The notes: generated from the sequence alone by a model not told the origin. A DNA stretch of 64,000 bases from Bryoerythrophyllum caledonicum (GCA_963971425.1 OZ020514.1:15195218-15259217); one strand, 5' to 3'; shown: positions 49,524-60,920, counted from the stretch's first letter. Translations and numbers: made by a program.

Positions 49524-49725
49524 GATTTCCTCAAGGAATTTTCCATATGCTTGAAATTGGTTAAATTTCTATCACCAATTTTTAAGATTTGTTGAGAGAA
49601 TGATCCTAATTTTTCAATTTTAATTTTAATTTTTTTATTTAGATTGTGCACTCTCATAAAGAATCAAAAATCGTGTAAGACGAGTTAATAATTCTCTTAA
49701 AAGTTTCTTTACAAGAATTCATAAT

Positions 49726-50220
49726 CTAAATACATATTAATACAAAAGAAATAGATTCTGGATGATAAGGATCTCTACAAATAAAATCCGGAATTAGAAC
49801 TTGACTTCTTAAGTTTTGCACGCCGTAGGTAAAAACATAAGTTTTTCTATCTACTTTAAAACCATTCCATGCTCCTAATCCTTTAGAAATTATGGGTTGG
49901 ATTTGAAATTTCAATCGACCAAGTTGAGCAAACAAAAAGTGCAATTGATATTTTAAGTATAAATCACTATTCTTAACAATTAACTCGTTAAATTGTTCAC
50001 CCTTGTTCCAGACTTTACTTAAAATTATTCCTTTAATCTCTAAAGGCAATTGCTCAAATTTTTCTCTAAAAGGTTTATCAATCTTCGGATAGTTTCCAAA
50101 AAATTGAAAACCTTGACCGTAGTAGGCCGCTCTATAAACACGATATAAAGCTCCAAATAAATACGGCCCGTTGAAGAAACCACACAAATTTCCTTCAACT
50201 ACTTCCCACGGGAAAGACAT
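49726..50220 (-). mobile_element. Pre-gag accessory ORF, copy 1
   Basis: 164 codons beginning MSFPWEVVEGN, with YLFGALYRVYRAAYYGQGFQ, KVWNKGEQFNELIVKNSD and GAWNGFKVDRKTYVFTYG. It is the first coding block after the 5' LTR and primer site. Both copies are open over their full length, which suggests both were kept under selection until recently (inference). Confidence 0.7.
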
Positions 50221-50409
50221 ACTCCACTTGTATAGTCTCCCATGTACACTCCAATTATTTAACCAACTTAGTATTTTTAAGTTTTTGTTTTAATGAATCA
50301 CTCATTAAATGCTTTTGATTTTTTCCAATTGATAGCTTATTTAAGCAATCAATGTCTTTCTCGAAGACACTTTTTCTAAATTAGAAACTACTTAAAATTG
50401 ACGATACCA

Positions 50410-50427
50410 TCCCCAGCATGGTCGCCA
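50410..50427 (-). other. Primer-binding site of the 19.7-kb element
   Basis: On the minus strand TGGCGACCATGCTGGGGA begins 6 nt inside the 5' LTR. It closely resembles TGGCGCCGTTGCCGGGGA, which I recall as the site of Athila/Tat elements, supporting the lineage call. Confidence 0.75.
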
Positions 50428-50433
50428 AAAAAA

Positions 50434-50968
50434 TGTAAACCGTAAATTTACACTCACACAAAACACCCAAGACTCACACAAGTTTCCATATGATTCTAAA
50501 TTCTTCCCGGGATGGTCTGGCGTCTAATGTTTAAGTAATTTTGATCTAATTATCACATAAAAATGTTTTCTATAATAAACTTAAAGCTATAATGCATCCT
50601 TTTAAAGGTTTATGGGTTAAACAATCTACACTCTTAAAGGATTGAGAATTTTTATGTTACCCCAAGAAAAAGAGTGATTGTGACAAGAGCCTTGCTCTTG
50701 TCTTTCTTGTGTGTGTGCTCAAACCTCTAACTATGCCTTGCTAGGCGAATGGAGTTTATCCATTCCTTAACTCATTGCTTTGTTCGTTTATTAATTCTAC
50801 TTTATAATTGAAAAGCTTACTTCATGCAATTCGCTCCATCTTTAATCACGTACGTCCACGGCTAATCTCTTAAGTTCCAAGTGGATTCCACATCAAAACA
50901 CATTAACTTCAACAATCACACTTGTTAGAAGTTTAGGAATGATCATTTTTGAGATCAATACTCTAACA
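50434..50968 (-). repeat. 5' LTR of the 19.7-kb element
   Basis: 535 bp, TG...CA, 99.25% identical by eye to 31,313-31,847. The promoter of the element should lie here. Confidence 0.95.
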
Positions 50969-51490
50969 TGCCCAATTCAACTATTTCTGGACTATGAGGT
51001 GAATTCTGGACTAAGGACTAAAAGAAAGATCCGGAGATGTGCCTCATAAATGAGAGTGAAGCGTAAAAGCCGAGGAGTTTCGAGTACTTTTCAAGCATTA
51101 AATGCATCACCAATGACACTTATGAAGGAAGAAATGGCTAGAGCGACCAAATTTGAATTTAGACAATACGTGAGTCCGGAACATGCAGCCGGATATCTCC
51201 GGGTGAAAATCAAAGTGGAAACCTGAAGAAGAACCGAGTCCTGAAGACAGAAATTAATGGACATACTGTACATCACAAATGTGTGGTTGGGAAACATGTG
51301 GTAGGAAAAAATGGGATAGAGATGCGGACAGAAATTACTCGCAATTGATAGAACATGCAACCGGATATCTCCGGATGAAATCAGAGTAAGAGTCCAGTAC
51401 TAAACTGTTTCATTATAAGAAAGTGTCATACAAAATATGAAGGGTAGCCGTTGATAAGAGGCGCGTGTAATCTACGGAGAATCGAATCAA
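50969..51490. other. Flank with degenerate palindromes
   Basis: No gene is seen. Variant CCGGATATCTCCGG copies lie at 51,189-51,202 and 51,361-51,374, each inside a repeated GAACATGCA(G/A)CCGGATATC context. A half copy lies at 51,031. Confidence 0.6.
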
Positions 51491-52156
51491 CTATTCTAAT
51501 TTTAGTGCTTTACAGATGCCCTCTACCCGTCCTGTATGGTGTCTCCCATATGTTAGATAATGAACTATAGCCTTTCTAGGATTCTTGAATGGATCTAGAT
51601 CTGCAACAACAACAGATTTAGGCCACAAATAATGCCTTGTTCTAGGATTAAATGAGGCCTTCTTAAAGATGTGGAGAAACCTAACATAGCTGGGCCTTCG
51701 AGTCTGCTTGCTGGCATAGCAAAAAAGAATATCTGATAAGATGTCTGGGGGCAATAACACTTGGGCCGCCTCCATGAGCCTCTCTGGACGCATAGGAGAC
51801 CAGATCCCGACATTGAAATACCGCAGTAGTATTCGAATAACATCTGCGGTGTCATCAAAGGAAGGCAGCTGCGCGGATCGGGACTTGGCCGAGTCAAGGA
51901 CCTCGTCCGAGCAGAGAGGACCACGGAGAGATATGATTATGACCTGCGAAATAGATGGCACGACCATAGAATTAGAAATTGAACATTGAAAAGACGAGAA
52001 AATATGGTAGGAGGAACTGAAGTCACATCCTGGACCGGAGATCTCCGGGTGCCCCTCCCAGACCAACGTTCTGCAGTGGAAATGGTCAGGAGAATACTCA
52101 ATAGAGTTCATAGATATTAAGGGTGAAGTTTGGGGGCGAGACACCAACAATAACAA
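51491..52156 (-). pseudogene. Second FCP1/HAD-like gene, partial
   Basis: The supported exon runs from an acceptor near 51,950 (TATTTCGCAG) to the stop at 51,491; sequence up to 52,156 is probably intron. It reads VIIISLRGPLCSDEVLDS, YFNVGIWSPMRPERLMEAA, DILFCYASKQTRRP and PKSVVVADLDPFKNPRKAIV. These follow the order of the HAD domain ending the next gene (DLNGVLV, VSFWSSVLEKN, PKDVLLVDDTPLKN). The aspartate nucleophile position is not kept (ISLRG instead of DLNG/DLDG), so it should not be a phosphatase. It may be a decayed duplicate or a diverged regulatory paralogue. The 5' exons are not identified. One exact CCGGAGATCTCCGG lies in its intron at 52,035. Confidence 0.55.
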
Positions 52157-55100
52157 ATAAAATGAAGGACCTCAACAAATAACGTTTCTGACAAGAACAT
52201 TTGTCTTCAAAATTGAAAGGTCAAAATCCGACAGACATTCATGACGAAACATTTACAAAGCATAGAGTTAATACTATCCAGTATATTTCATTGTTCTAAG
52301 GCGCCGAAATTATGCCCATCACCACGGAGCGAGCCTGAGTGGAATTTTTGTCTACTGGATCACTGGCAAACTTCAATTGATTCCGTCTAACAAAGTCGGG
52401 AACATCCTCATTTGACGCTAGTAGTCCGGAGAGCCATGGGAGAAACATGGTGGTCAACCAGGCTTCACCCGTATTCCCAGTCCATGATGGCGGATGAACT
52501 GCGCTGAAGGGATTGTTAAGGATGTTCTTTAGTGGGGTATCGTCCACAAGCAAGACATCCTTAGGAGATGTGGGCGACGCTTTGCTATTATAAACTGTCA
52601 GGTCCTTTAGGAAAATTGGCTTCTTTGGCTGAGATGGAAGCATATATGATGTTTTTGTGCAATCGGCCTGTGTCAGGATTTTGGCGCCTTCCGGAATGGT
52701 AGCACCTTTCTTGCGCAACTCCTTGATGATATCCACAATATTCTTTTCCAGTACACTGCTCCAGAATGAGACAGTAGCCTTCTCTCCCACGAAGTTCAGG
52801 ATTTCAGTGGAACCCGGCCTTACTTTGATGTCTCTCGGTTGTCCCTGTTTAAATTCCCCCCTGTGCACAAGAACTCCATTTAAGTCAAACACGACATGAT
52901 AAACCCGTTGTTGTGTTACATGATCCTCGATTGGAGGCTCTCGGACGATCGTCGTAAACTTCTTCAGACCTGAACCCAAAATACGAGTACGTCGGCTGAG
53001 ATGAGGAACTTGTACAGCTTAGAAAAATTGCAAAGATACATATAAAAGTGTTCCGCACTCAGAACCCAGAAATGCTGGATGAAAGAATGAGCACTATATA
53101 GATGATGGCACGTAAGTATGAATGTCCATATTAGGCACCTGGGACAGTAGGTGTAGTATCCCTAGAAGTCTGAGCTACACCAGCGACTTCAGCAGTCTGT
53201 GCGAGGCTTCTGCCACCGACATCCTTCGACTGTGTTGATCCAGCCGACACCTGAATACCAGTAATGTAGTGGTAAGAACACGGTCTGCAGAGAGTGCACT
53301 GTCTTGAGAACAATCAAGAAGGTTTGATGGACAAGTAACTGTTCACCTTATCTTTCTGGGCCCTTGTCCGAACTGTAGGCGGAGGAGGAGGAACTTTCGG
53401 CACAGGATTCTTCGCGATTGCCTTCTTCTTCTCTTTCTGAGCCAGCTGCCCGTGGCTCCGTGGAGGGCTGCGCGGAGGGCTCATAACCTGTAATTCACGC
53501 AATGTTTGTTGCACCGATGCCTCATCCATCAAGTGATCAGTGTCACGCAAAGTCAGGTCCTCGGCAGTCTTGGACACAACCTCCACTTCAGGACGCGTCG
53601 TGGAAGGGTTGTCCAGCGGGAGATCTCCGGGTGCTCTGTGGGTGTGGTCGAACTCCAGGCGATCGGACATTGCCGTGTCATCGTCCAGATCTGGCGGAGG
53701 AGAACTTTGCCTATCGGAATGCGAACTGGTTTCCATTTGAGAGGGACGCCGTCTACCGTCCAGAGTAGAGTCGCTTGTTGAACTAGGCGAGGCACGCCTG
53801 ACAGCAGGATGTGGTTCATCAACGTTTACCTGCAATGGGTAGATTGGGGTGCCTACACCGATGATCCGAGCGGCTGTAGCCAAGGAATCCAGTCTAAAAT
53901 TGGGAACCGCTGATGAACTTGGTTCATTCCGCACATCAACATCAAGCATCGTGGCATCAGTCGTCTGCGTCACATTGACGAAGTCAGTGTGGAATACATT
54001 AAGATGCAATACGAAATAAAACGGTATCATACACCCGGAGATCTCCGGTTCAAAGTTGTCCGAGTCTACCGGGGGAACTAAAAATAAACATGGCAATGAT
54101 AAAGACGAGTCCAAAAGAATGGAGGGCATCCGAATGGAATGAACATCCGGAGATCTCCGGGTCGGGTAGTATCCGTAGGCGTTATACCTCGCCGGTGTAA
54201 TTCATCCTCGACATAGCCCGTGTTTGAACACCAGCGCCTTGGGTCGACCCAGTGATGTCAGTCTCCAGTAACTCCTCAGGATCGGCGTCGGTAACGTCAG
54301 CTAAGATATTCAAGTGGAATTTGAATATTTGTTCTGCGCAGGATTCGGCATTTACTTTGGCATCTTCGCTGTTCACAATCTCGAGGACCCGCGCGTCGTG
54401 AGTCTGCAAACCAAAAAAAAATTAGGACGGCGATATCCAATTCATATAACTGTATGCGGACCGGAAATCTTAGACATTGGATTGCTTGGGAAGGATGTCT
54501 TGCTTACCAAGCCGAGGTATGTAATATGTGGTCCTCCATGAACATTGACGACCACCATACCCTCTCTGATGTATCCCGTGAACAGCGAATCCATGACCGA
54601 GATCCTCAGCTGTGGGACACCGGTTTGCTTCCAGCGCTGGATGGTTTCTTTATGTTGAGCGGCTGAAAAGAAGGCCGGCATTCTTTCGGGGTGGCCTTTG
54701 AAGAGCCTCTTGAATGACTGAGCAGGCGTCTCGCTTGAATCGTATTCATACAGGAATACGCAGTATACTGTCTCCTCGACCCCAATTACTGGAACCGGAA
54801 ATCCATCACCAGGGTGGGGGAAGTAGTAGACGACATGCGTTGCCCACAATTTTACCTTGCCTCTGGACTCTCTCTGCCGAAGACTGATGTACCTCTTTAA
54901 TTCAACGAATCCTAAGACGTCAGTGATAAGAACCGACGGTGATCTGATCCTCGTCCGCCCGTCCTTCGTGTCCACTTCGAGATGGTCGAAAATGGTTCTG
55001 AAGTCAAACACATCTAGCACCTGTGCACGGCATATGTCGTCTTTAACGCTGTAAAGGAAAAAGAAGTAAAAGTGAGGGTCAGTGACGTTACGCCACTGCT

Positions 55101-57753
55101 GAATGTCTGGCATGATAAGTACTTCGGCGATCTTGCCCCCTCTGTCAGGCATAACCCTGCAGGTGTATTTGGAGTCGAACAGGGACGTATCATTCGTGGG
55201 TGTGGCCTCGGCAGCATCTTCAATGATGTGTTGACTCCAAATGGACACGAGGAAGTCTGGAGTGGGGTCGGTATCCTTGTTTATCGCCTTCAGTCGACCC
55301 TCAAGCCAAGCTTTACCCTTGGCAGAGTGATTAGCGGCGTCGACCCAGGACTCGAGCTGGACCCTTCCAATATTCCTCTCTTCGGCAAATGCGTCCCACT
55401 GCTCCTTTGTGTATGGGACGAAGTCAGCAGACTTCGAGGGAAGGGGGTGCGACTTGTATTTAAGCATCAGTTCATTCTTCATTGCACGGACTCTCTTCTC
55501 TCTGTTCGCCGCGTTTTCGAGAGTCTCCGCCTGCCCTTTCATAGTACCTTGGTTTGCCGCTTTGGAGGACTTCACACAGACCTTCTTCTCGAGCACTAAA
55601 TCCGCGAGGTAGTCTAGGTCTTCAGCGCGCATTTTGTAAAGAGGCTTGAAGTCGTTCTGCACCAGAGGTTTCCGCTTCAACTTAGCTGGGTCCCCCGTCT
55701 TCCCGTTGGAGTCTGGTAAGTCTCCAGCGACGAACAGCCTGTTGATTCGGATCCACTTCTGGACCACCGCATCATCCATCTCGAATAGAAGTAGGACCTT
55801 CGCGTCTTTGGGGTCTGTTTTACCGAGGTGTGTAAAAACCGTTGGCACCACTTGCCGTTGGAACGTCTGCAATGAAAACAGTTACAGGGTGTAAGCAGCC
55901 GGAGATCTCCGGATGATTGGTTTGGTTGCTGTGAGGATAGAGCACAGCCACGGAATAAAAAATATTTTCAGGTTGAGAATGTATATTTACCGAGAATGCG
56001 TCAGATTGAGGACGACCATACAGTTGGGGGGCTGGTTTACCGAACTCAAACCACTTCACTCTGCACGTCTGCAGCTGCTCAGTGAAACTCTGCTCCTTCC
56101 GCAAACCCGTCAGATCTTGGTTAAGAGCGCGCGAGAGCTGTAGCAGGGTCATGTCTTTGGGGTCCGGTTTTGTCCAAACCGGGATGATAGAGAAGTGGGA
56201 GATCTCTTCAAGCGTCCACGTTGCTGGCAATTCGTGTGACAGAACCTTGTGCGCCGCCACAGTATGCTGACCTCCGATAATGTAAAAGTGTGTTGAGTCC
56301 CTCAGGCAGTCCTCCTTCGTCGGCTTGGTCGCGAAAAACTCTACCTTACTTCCTTCAGGTTTCTTCTTCAGTGGCAGGACTCGAATGTGAATCTCAGGTG
56401 CCGTGGCCTTCGAAGACGCGCGAACTGCGTCGATAATTCCTTCAAGCCGTTCTTTCTGGATGCCCCTGTATACTAATCCTCCAGGGGGGGCCCGGTGCAG
56501 CTTATCGAAATGAACGAGCTTCACGACATCCTTTTTCGTGTCAGGGTCTTCTACTGTCAAAGGCTTATTATTGTGTATGTAAACGTTTTTGAACGCGTCG
56601 TCGAGTACCTTGCCAATTGCTTCCACTTCAGTCCGCTTCATTTTTGTGAGGTCAGCCTGTGTAAAGTTCAGGCACCTTTCGATTGCGAGGCCTGGCTCAT
56701 CGGCCTTTGCTTTCTTCCCCTTCTCCGCCCGCGATGAAGATCCTGGGGTCGAAGTCTTCAAGGTGGTCTTGCGTTTTCTTGCCAAGGTCGATGCTGGTGT
56801 CAGAGACAGATTGGGAGTTGCGTCTGGAACGGGCATTCGGGACTTCTCTTGTGCTTCAGCCATCCACTTCCACTGCTCATTCACGTACTCCGGATACCAC
56901 GTATCACCCGTTGGAGGGGCAAATAAAAAGTTCTCACTCAGGCAGGTCTCCACCATCTCATCCGAAATCTTAGATGATTCTAGGATCAAGCCGTATATAT
57001 GTGGCTCGGTGGAGGAGTCCACGTTCTCCTGGACGATGACGAGACTGACCTCATCATCAAGACCCTGCAACTCGAGAACCTGGAGACCAATGTCGGGGTG
57101 ACCCCGTTTGCCAATCCGAAGCTGAGGGACGAATTCCCAGGCACCGTCATGGGTTTTAATGAGCTTGATGCCCCACTGGGTTATGCTCTTTCGGCAATTG
57201 TATACGTAGCCGACATTGTGTATCCCTCTGTAGACAAACTCAGGGAGCCAATACTCTACAAATGCCCCAAGTTTACCGGGTCGACATTCAGTCGGAAGTG
57301 TGGTTGTCCACGAATCCCTGCAAGATGATTTTGAAAGAACAAGCAGGCAGTTTAGAATCGATGCAATTGTCTGGTCAATAACAAGAATCCGAAACAAAAT
57401 CACCTGACAAGTTCCTAGATATTGAAACCATGAATCGTGCTTCCAAATCTGTATCACAGTGCCAGCAGGGGACAGTACCCGGAGATCTCCGGCTGATTTG
57501 GGGAAGTCGAGTGCATCCGACAAGGAACGAATCCTGGCTGCTCTGACGGGTCTATGTCTGACCTGAACCGGAGATCTCCGGTTAATGACCCCTCAACGCG
57601 AATTTCCACTGTTTCGATACGTCCGGAGATCTCCGGCTACTTTCGAGAATAACTAACTCCTGTATAGGGTTAACATATTCATCTGATTGCTACATCATCC
57701 GGAGATCTCCGGCTGATTACTGGAACTCCGTATTTTCAGCCGGAGATCTCCGG
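52035..57753. repeat. CCGGAGATCTCCGG palindrome copies, left cluster
   Basis: Exact 14-bp copies at 52,035-52,048, 54,035-54,048, 54,147-54,160, 55,899-55,912, 57,479-57,492, 57,568-57,581, 57,623-57,636, 57,699-57,712 and 57,740-57,753, plus a one-mismatch copy at 53,617-53,630 inside coding sequence. Several lie in spliceosomal introns: one in 55,990-55,867 and two in 54,187-53,965. The 57,568 copy abuts a TTCAG acceptor. The core is the perfect palindrome with AGATCT at its centre. Flanking bases are mostly unrelated, apart from a frequent CT after the motif. Confidence 0.95.
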
Positions 57754-58748
57754 CAGAAGCACGTACGGCACTTCGAAGCACTAATCGGATCATATCAGGA
57801 CTCGAATATTTACATTCATTTACAGAGAGGTTTGACGTATAACTCTTGAAGTTTGACATACTTAAATACCAAGTTACATAATTGAGAACATAAATATATG
57901 TATCAAATGAGCTCACACAATTCTGTTATAACTCGACCTTACACACTAGAAGAAGAATCCGCTAATGTTTCGATGGAACGCCAAATTTGACGACTCTACA
58001 TGGATTAAACTATATACATTGAATGGAACCAGACTCGGCAGACTCAGTGAGGAACAGCACATTCAAACATTCATGGAATTCCAAAATCATTCGCATATTC
58101 ATGAATAGATATACAAATATGTTCACGGGACAACAAAAAACCAATCGACTATAGCCAAACAGACATCGGAATTCTAGTATGCATTTCTTGAGGTTTTTCA
58201 AAATCATTCAAGTGTTCGTCCACTCCGAAATAATAGAACTAATTCGGAACTCACTCAAAAAAAGGAACCCCACCTGGTCGCCCGGACTGAGCATAAACAG
58301 TTCAATTGTGTATACTTACCGGTTTCCATCCCACGCACTCTCATTCCACGTCCCTGCTCTAGTCGCCATTTCGCAATCTCCTCCAGTAACTGCTCTGGAT
58401 TAAAGCGTATATACAACTCTGCAGTACATAAGCATTCAACAACTCAGAACGACAAACTATACAATCTCTCAAATGCCCTAGAATGTATGGTCCAGTTCTG
58501 ACATACAGGAATTCGGTGGAACAAATTTCAACACTGCATAAATTGCTCAATTCCGGCCCTTCGAAACTGAATGCACAGAAAACTAGAACCCTAAACCCTA
58601 AACCCTTCTATTTCGCTCAAACGATTATCAACATCAGTACTATTCGACTCTCTCAAACCCTAATGAAGCTTACCGAACCCTACACCTGCTCCAGTGACGA
58701 TTCTATGAAGTCCAGTGCAAATTCAACTGAAATTTCACTGAAAGCCAT
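52296..58748 (-). CDS. Multi-exon gene: ParB-like domain plus C-terminal FCP1/HAD domain
   Basis: Proposed first exon 58,748-58,686 (MAFSEISVEFALDFIESSLEQ ending at CAG-GT), then 58,392-58,320 in the QLLEEIAKW frame. The N-terminal exons between 58.3 and 57.5 kb are unresolved. From 57.3 to 56.0 kb the protein has a Lys-rich linker and a ParB-like block: KLVHFDKLHRAP, the core FYIIGGQHTVAAHKVL near 56.28 kb, then LLQLSRALNQDLTG. An intron (55,990-55,867) leads to a long exon (55,866 to about 54,510). A further exon ends at 54,188, and an intron with two palindromes (54,187-53,965) precedes a Ser/Pro-rich exon. The last exon (about 52,975-52,296) is FCP1/SCP-like HAD: VVFDLNGVLVHRG, VSFWSSVLEKNIVDII and DVLLVDDTPLKN. 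DLNG in place of DLDG occurs in a plant HAD subfamily and should weaken phosphatase activity. The long open exons suggest an intact gene. Its role is unknown. Confidence 0.7.
58560..58680 (-). promoter_or_regulatory. Telo-box-like motif by the 5' end of the ParB/HAD gene
   Basis: CCCTAAACCCTAAACCC at about 58,590-58,608, with CAAACCCTAATG at 58,654, lies just inside the proposed first intron. Telo-boxes are common near plant transcription starts. Assignment to this gene is inference. Confidence 0.4.
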
Positions 58749-58899
58749 TTTTGAGACTTTACATACCTCTTCACTTGCCGAATCGGCGCACCCGTACGTC
58801 GTGGTCGTTCGTGTTGACGCCACCCTCAACCGCAACGTCGTTCACTCTTGGCTACTGAACCTAGGCGCTCTTCAAATTTCTTCCTAACGCATTCGCTCT

Positions 58900-59455
58900 C
58901 TTTCAATCCTACTCTCTGACCTTCATTCCATATCCAGTTAACAACCTCTCCACGGCACGCTCGATGTCCCTCACATAAATCAACACTCACCTCGCACACC
59001 AACGGCCTCTCACAGCGCATACAAAACTAACCTAATGCGTCGACGCCGACTCCGCAAACCAAGAAAGAAAACCCCTCCCGCCACTTCCGCTCACTACCTT
59101 CGACATTACGAAGACAAAAGCCAAAAAAATCAAGAAATGGTTCATTCTTGGAGTTCCCAAAACCCAAAGAGGACAAGCTGGACGACTCAAGGGTGTGACG
59201 GTTCATGATGACAGTGGGTGAAGTTAAAAATCAGCTGAAATGACGTACATGTACAACGTGTCCATTTCACAATCATGACATTGTCAATGTCGTGAGCATG
59301 CGTGAGAAGACGTATTGATACCCGGTTTTATGGGTATTAGATATGACTATAATAGATACTCGGGTTCACCGGGTATTAGAGTAATAATTATACTTGAATT
59401 TAAAACGACATTAGTGGAAAAGCTGAATCTCCCTTTCCGTTACTCTCCCTCCCTT
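58900..59455. other. Upstream stretch without a gene
   Basis: Probable promoter side of the minus-strand gene. GATACCCGGTTTTATGGGTATT and ACTCGGGTTCACCGGGTATT at 59,319-59,375 echo the TACCCGGGTA cluster at 23.4 kb. Confidence 0.45.
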
Positions 59456-60318
59456 CTTTCCCTCACTTGTTTTTCTTATTTTTGTTCTACTCTCCCCTCC
59501 TTCTCCATCTCCATCTCTTTTTTAATCTTGATTCTAATATTTTTTAGACTCCCCGTGATTTCAATAATTACACATTCTTAAATTAACTTACTACTCTAAA
59601 AAAATCCCTTACTCTCCCCCTCTTACTCTTCCTCTCTCTTACTCTCCCTCCCCATCTCTTTTTTACATTTGATTTTATTTTTAGATTCTCCTTATTACAT
59701 ATTCTAAAAATATAAACCACTCTAAAAGTAAATCCCTCAAGTCTTTCTCTCTCTTACTCTCCCTCCCTTACTCTCCCTCCTACATGTTTATTTATTTATT
59801 TTAGTTTTACTCTCCCCTCCTTCTCAATCTCCATCCTTAGTTAATAATATTGAACTATTGTAATAGTATTTTTTAACTATCCTATTCTTTCCCTCACTTG
59901 TTTTTCTTATTTTTGTTTTACTCTCCCCTCCTTCTCCATCTCCATCTCTTTTTTAATCTTGATTCTAATATTTTTTAGACTCCTCGTGATTTCAATACTT
60001 ACACATTCTATAATTAACTTACTACTCTAAAAGAATCCCTTACTCTCCCTATTTTACTCTTCCTCGCCCTTACTCTCCCTCCCCATCTCTTTTTTACATT
60101 TGATTTTCTTTTTAGATTCCCCTTATTACATATTCTAAAAATATAAACTACTCTAAAAATAAATCCCTCAAGTCTCTCCCTCCCTCCCTAACTCTCCCTC
60201 ATACTTGTTTATTTATTTATTTTAGTTTTACTCTCCCTATTTTATCTCAATCTCCATCCATAGTTAATAATATTGAACTATTGTAATAGTATTTTTTTTT
60301 CTATCCCATTCTATTACA
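59456..60318. repeat. Tandem duplication with a 431-bp period
   Basis: Two T/C-rich units start with CCCTCACTTGTTTTTCTTAT at about 59,460 and 59,891. They share landmarks throughout, including AATATTGAACTATTGTAATA at the end of each. Roughly 90% similar by eye. Confidence 0.9.
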
Positions 60319-60920
60319 TTATTCAAATTAATGCATAGGTTTCAAAGATATATTCATATTTTATGTAGATTGTTGTTACCTTTTTTCTTAAATACTTTGT
60401 GATATAAAAACTACATGAAAATGGTTGATTTAATGTGTTGCAAACCAAGAGCCAACTCCTAGTCATACTACTAAAATCATAATTTGCGCAGTAAACCACG
60501 GAGTGAACTATCACGTAGTCAACCATGCAGTGAACTACAAAAACGCTACAATCAACCGCGGTGTCAACAATATAGTGAACCATTCCACCTTTTACTTTTT
60601 AATACTTTTTAATATTATAAATACATAAAAATGGTTGGGCTAATGCATTGCAAAGCAAGCGCCAACAGCTAGTCTACTCTAAAATTAAATCCATTACCCT
60701 CCTTCTCTTCTTTATTCTCTCTCTAACTAAATTATAATGTATCAAATTAAATAGTTATTGTTCAATTCTCGCTAAATTTCCTTACACTCTATAGTATCCA
60801 GGTTTTTTTAAAAAGTTATGGTTATGGATAAACTTAAGGTTATAGTTCATAGTTATAAAATATTTTTAATTTATATATTTATAGGTGATATAAGCCCTCA
60901 ACCTTCATGAACTCAGACCC
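60319..60920. other. AT-rich stretch without a gene
   Basis: CAAACCAAGAGCCAAC and CAAAGCAAGCGCCAAC recur about 200 bp apart, and AACCACGGAGTGAACTA-like words repeat between them. No gene is seen. Confidence 0.5.

Larger units (their letters stand above)
31313..50968 (-). mobile_element. 19.7-kb LTR retrotransposon, Ty3-type, Tat/Athila-like
   Basis: Direct LTRs at both ends (535 bp each) enclose 18.6 kb. In element order on the minus strand: 5' LTR, primer site, two related accessory ORFs, two small ORFs, gag with zinc knuckles, protease, RT, RNase H, integrase, a 2.8-kb gap, several accessory ORFs, AT-rich 3' region, 3' LTR. The LTRs differ at 4 of 535 positions (0.75%), so insertion is recent, of order half a million years if plant-like substitution rates apply (inference). 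It looks nearly whole, with a handful of breaks. I find no target-site duplication: GTAAG flanks the left end and TGCCC the right. Confidence 0.9.

Noticed and set aside
58483-58887. Plus-strand 134-codon frame
   Set aside because: It lies antisense to the proposed first exon and intron of the ParB/HAD gene and contains telomere-like repeat sequence.
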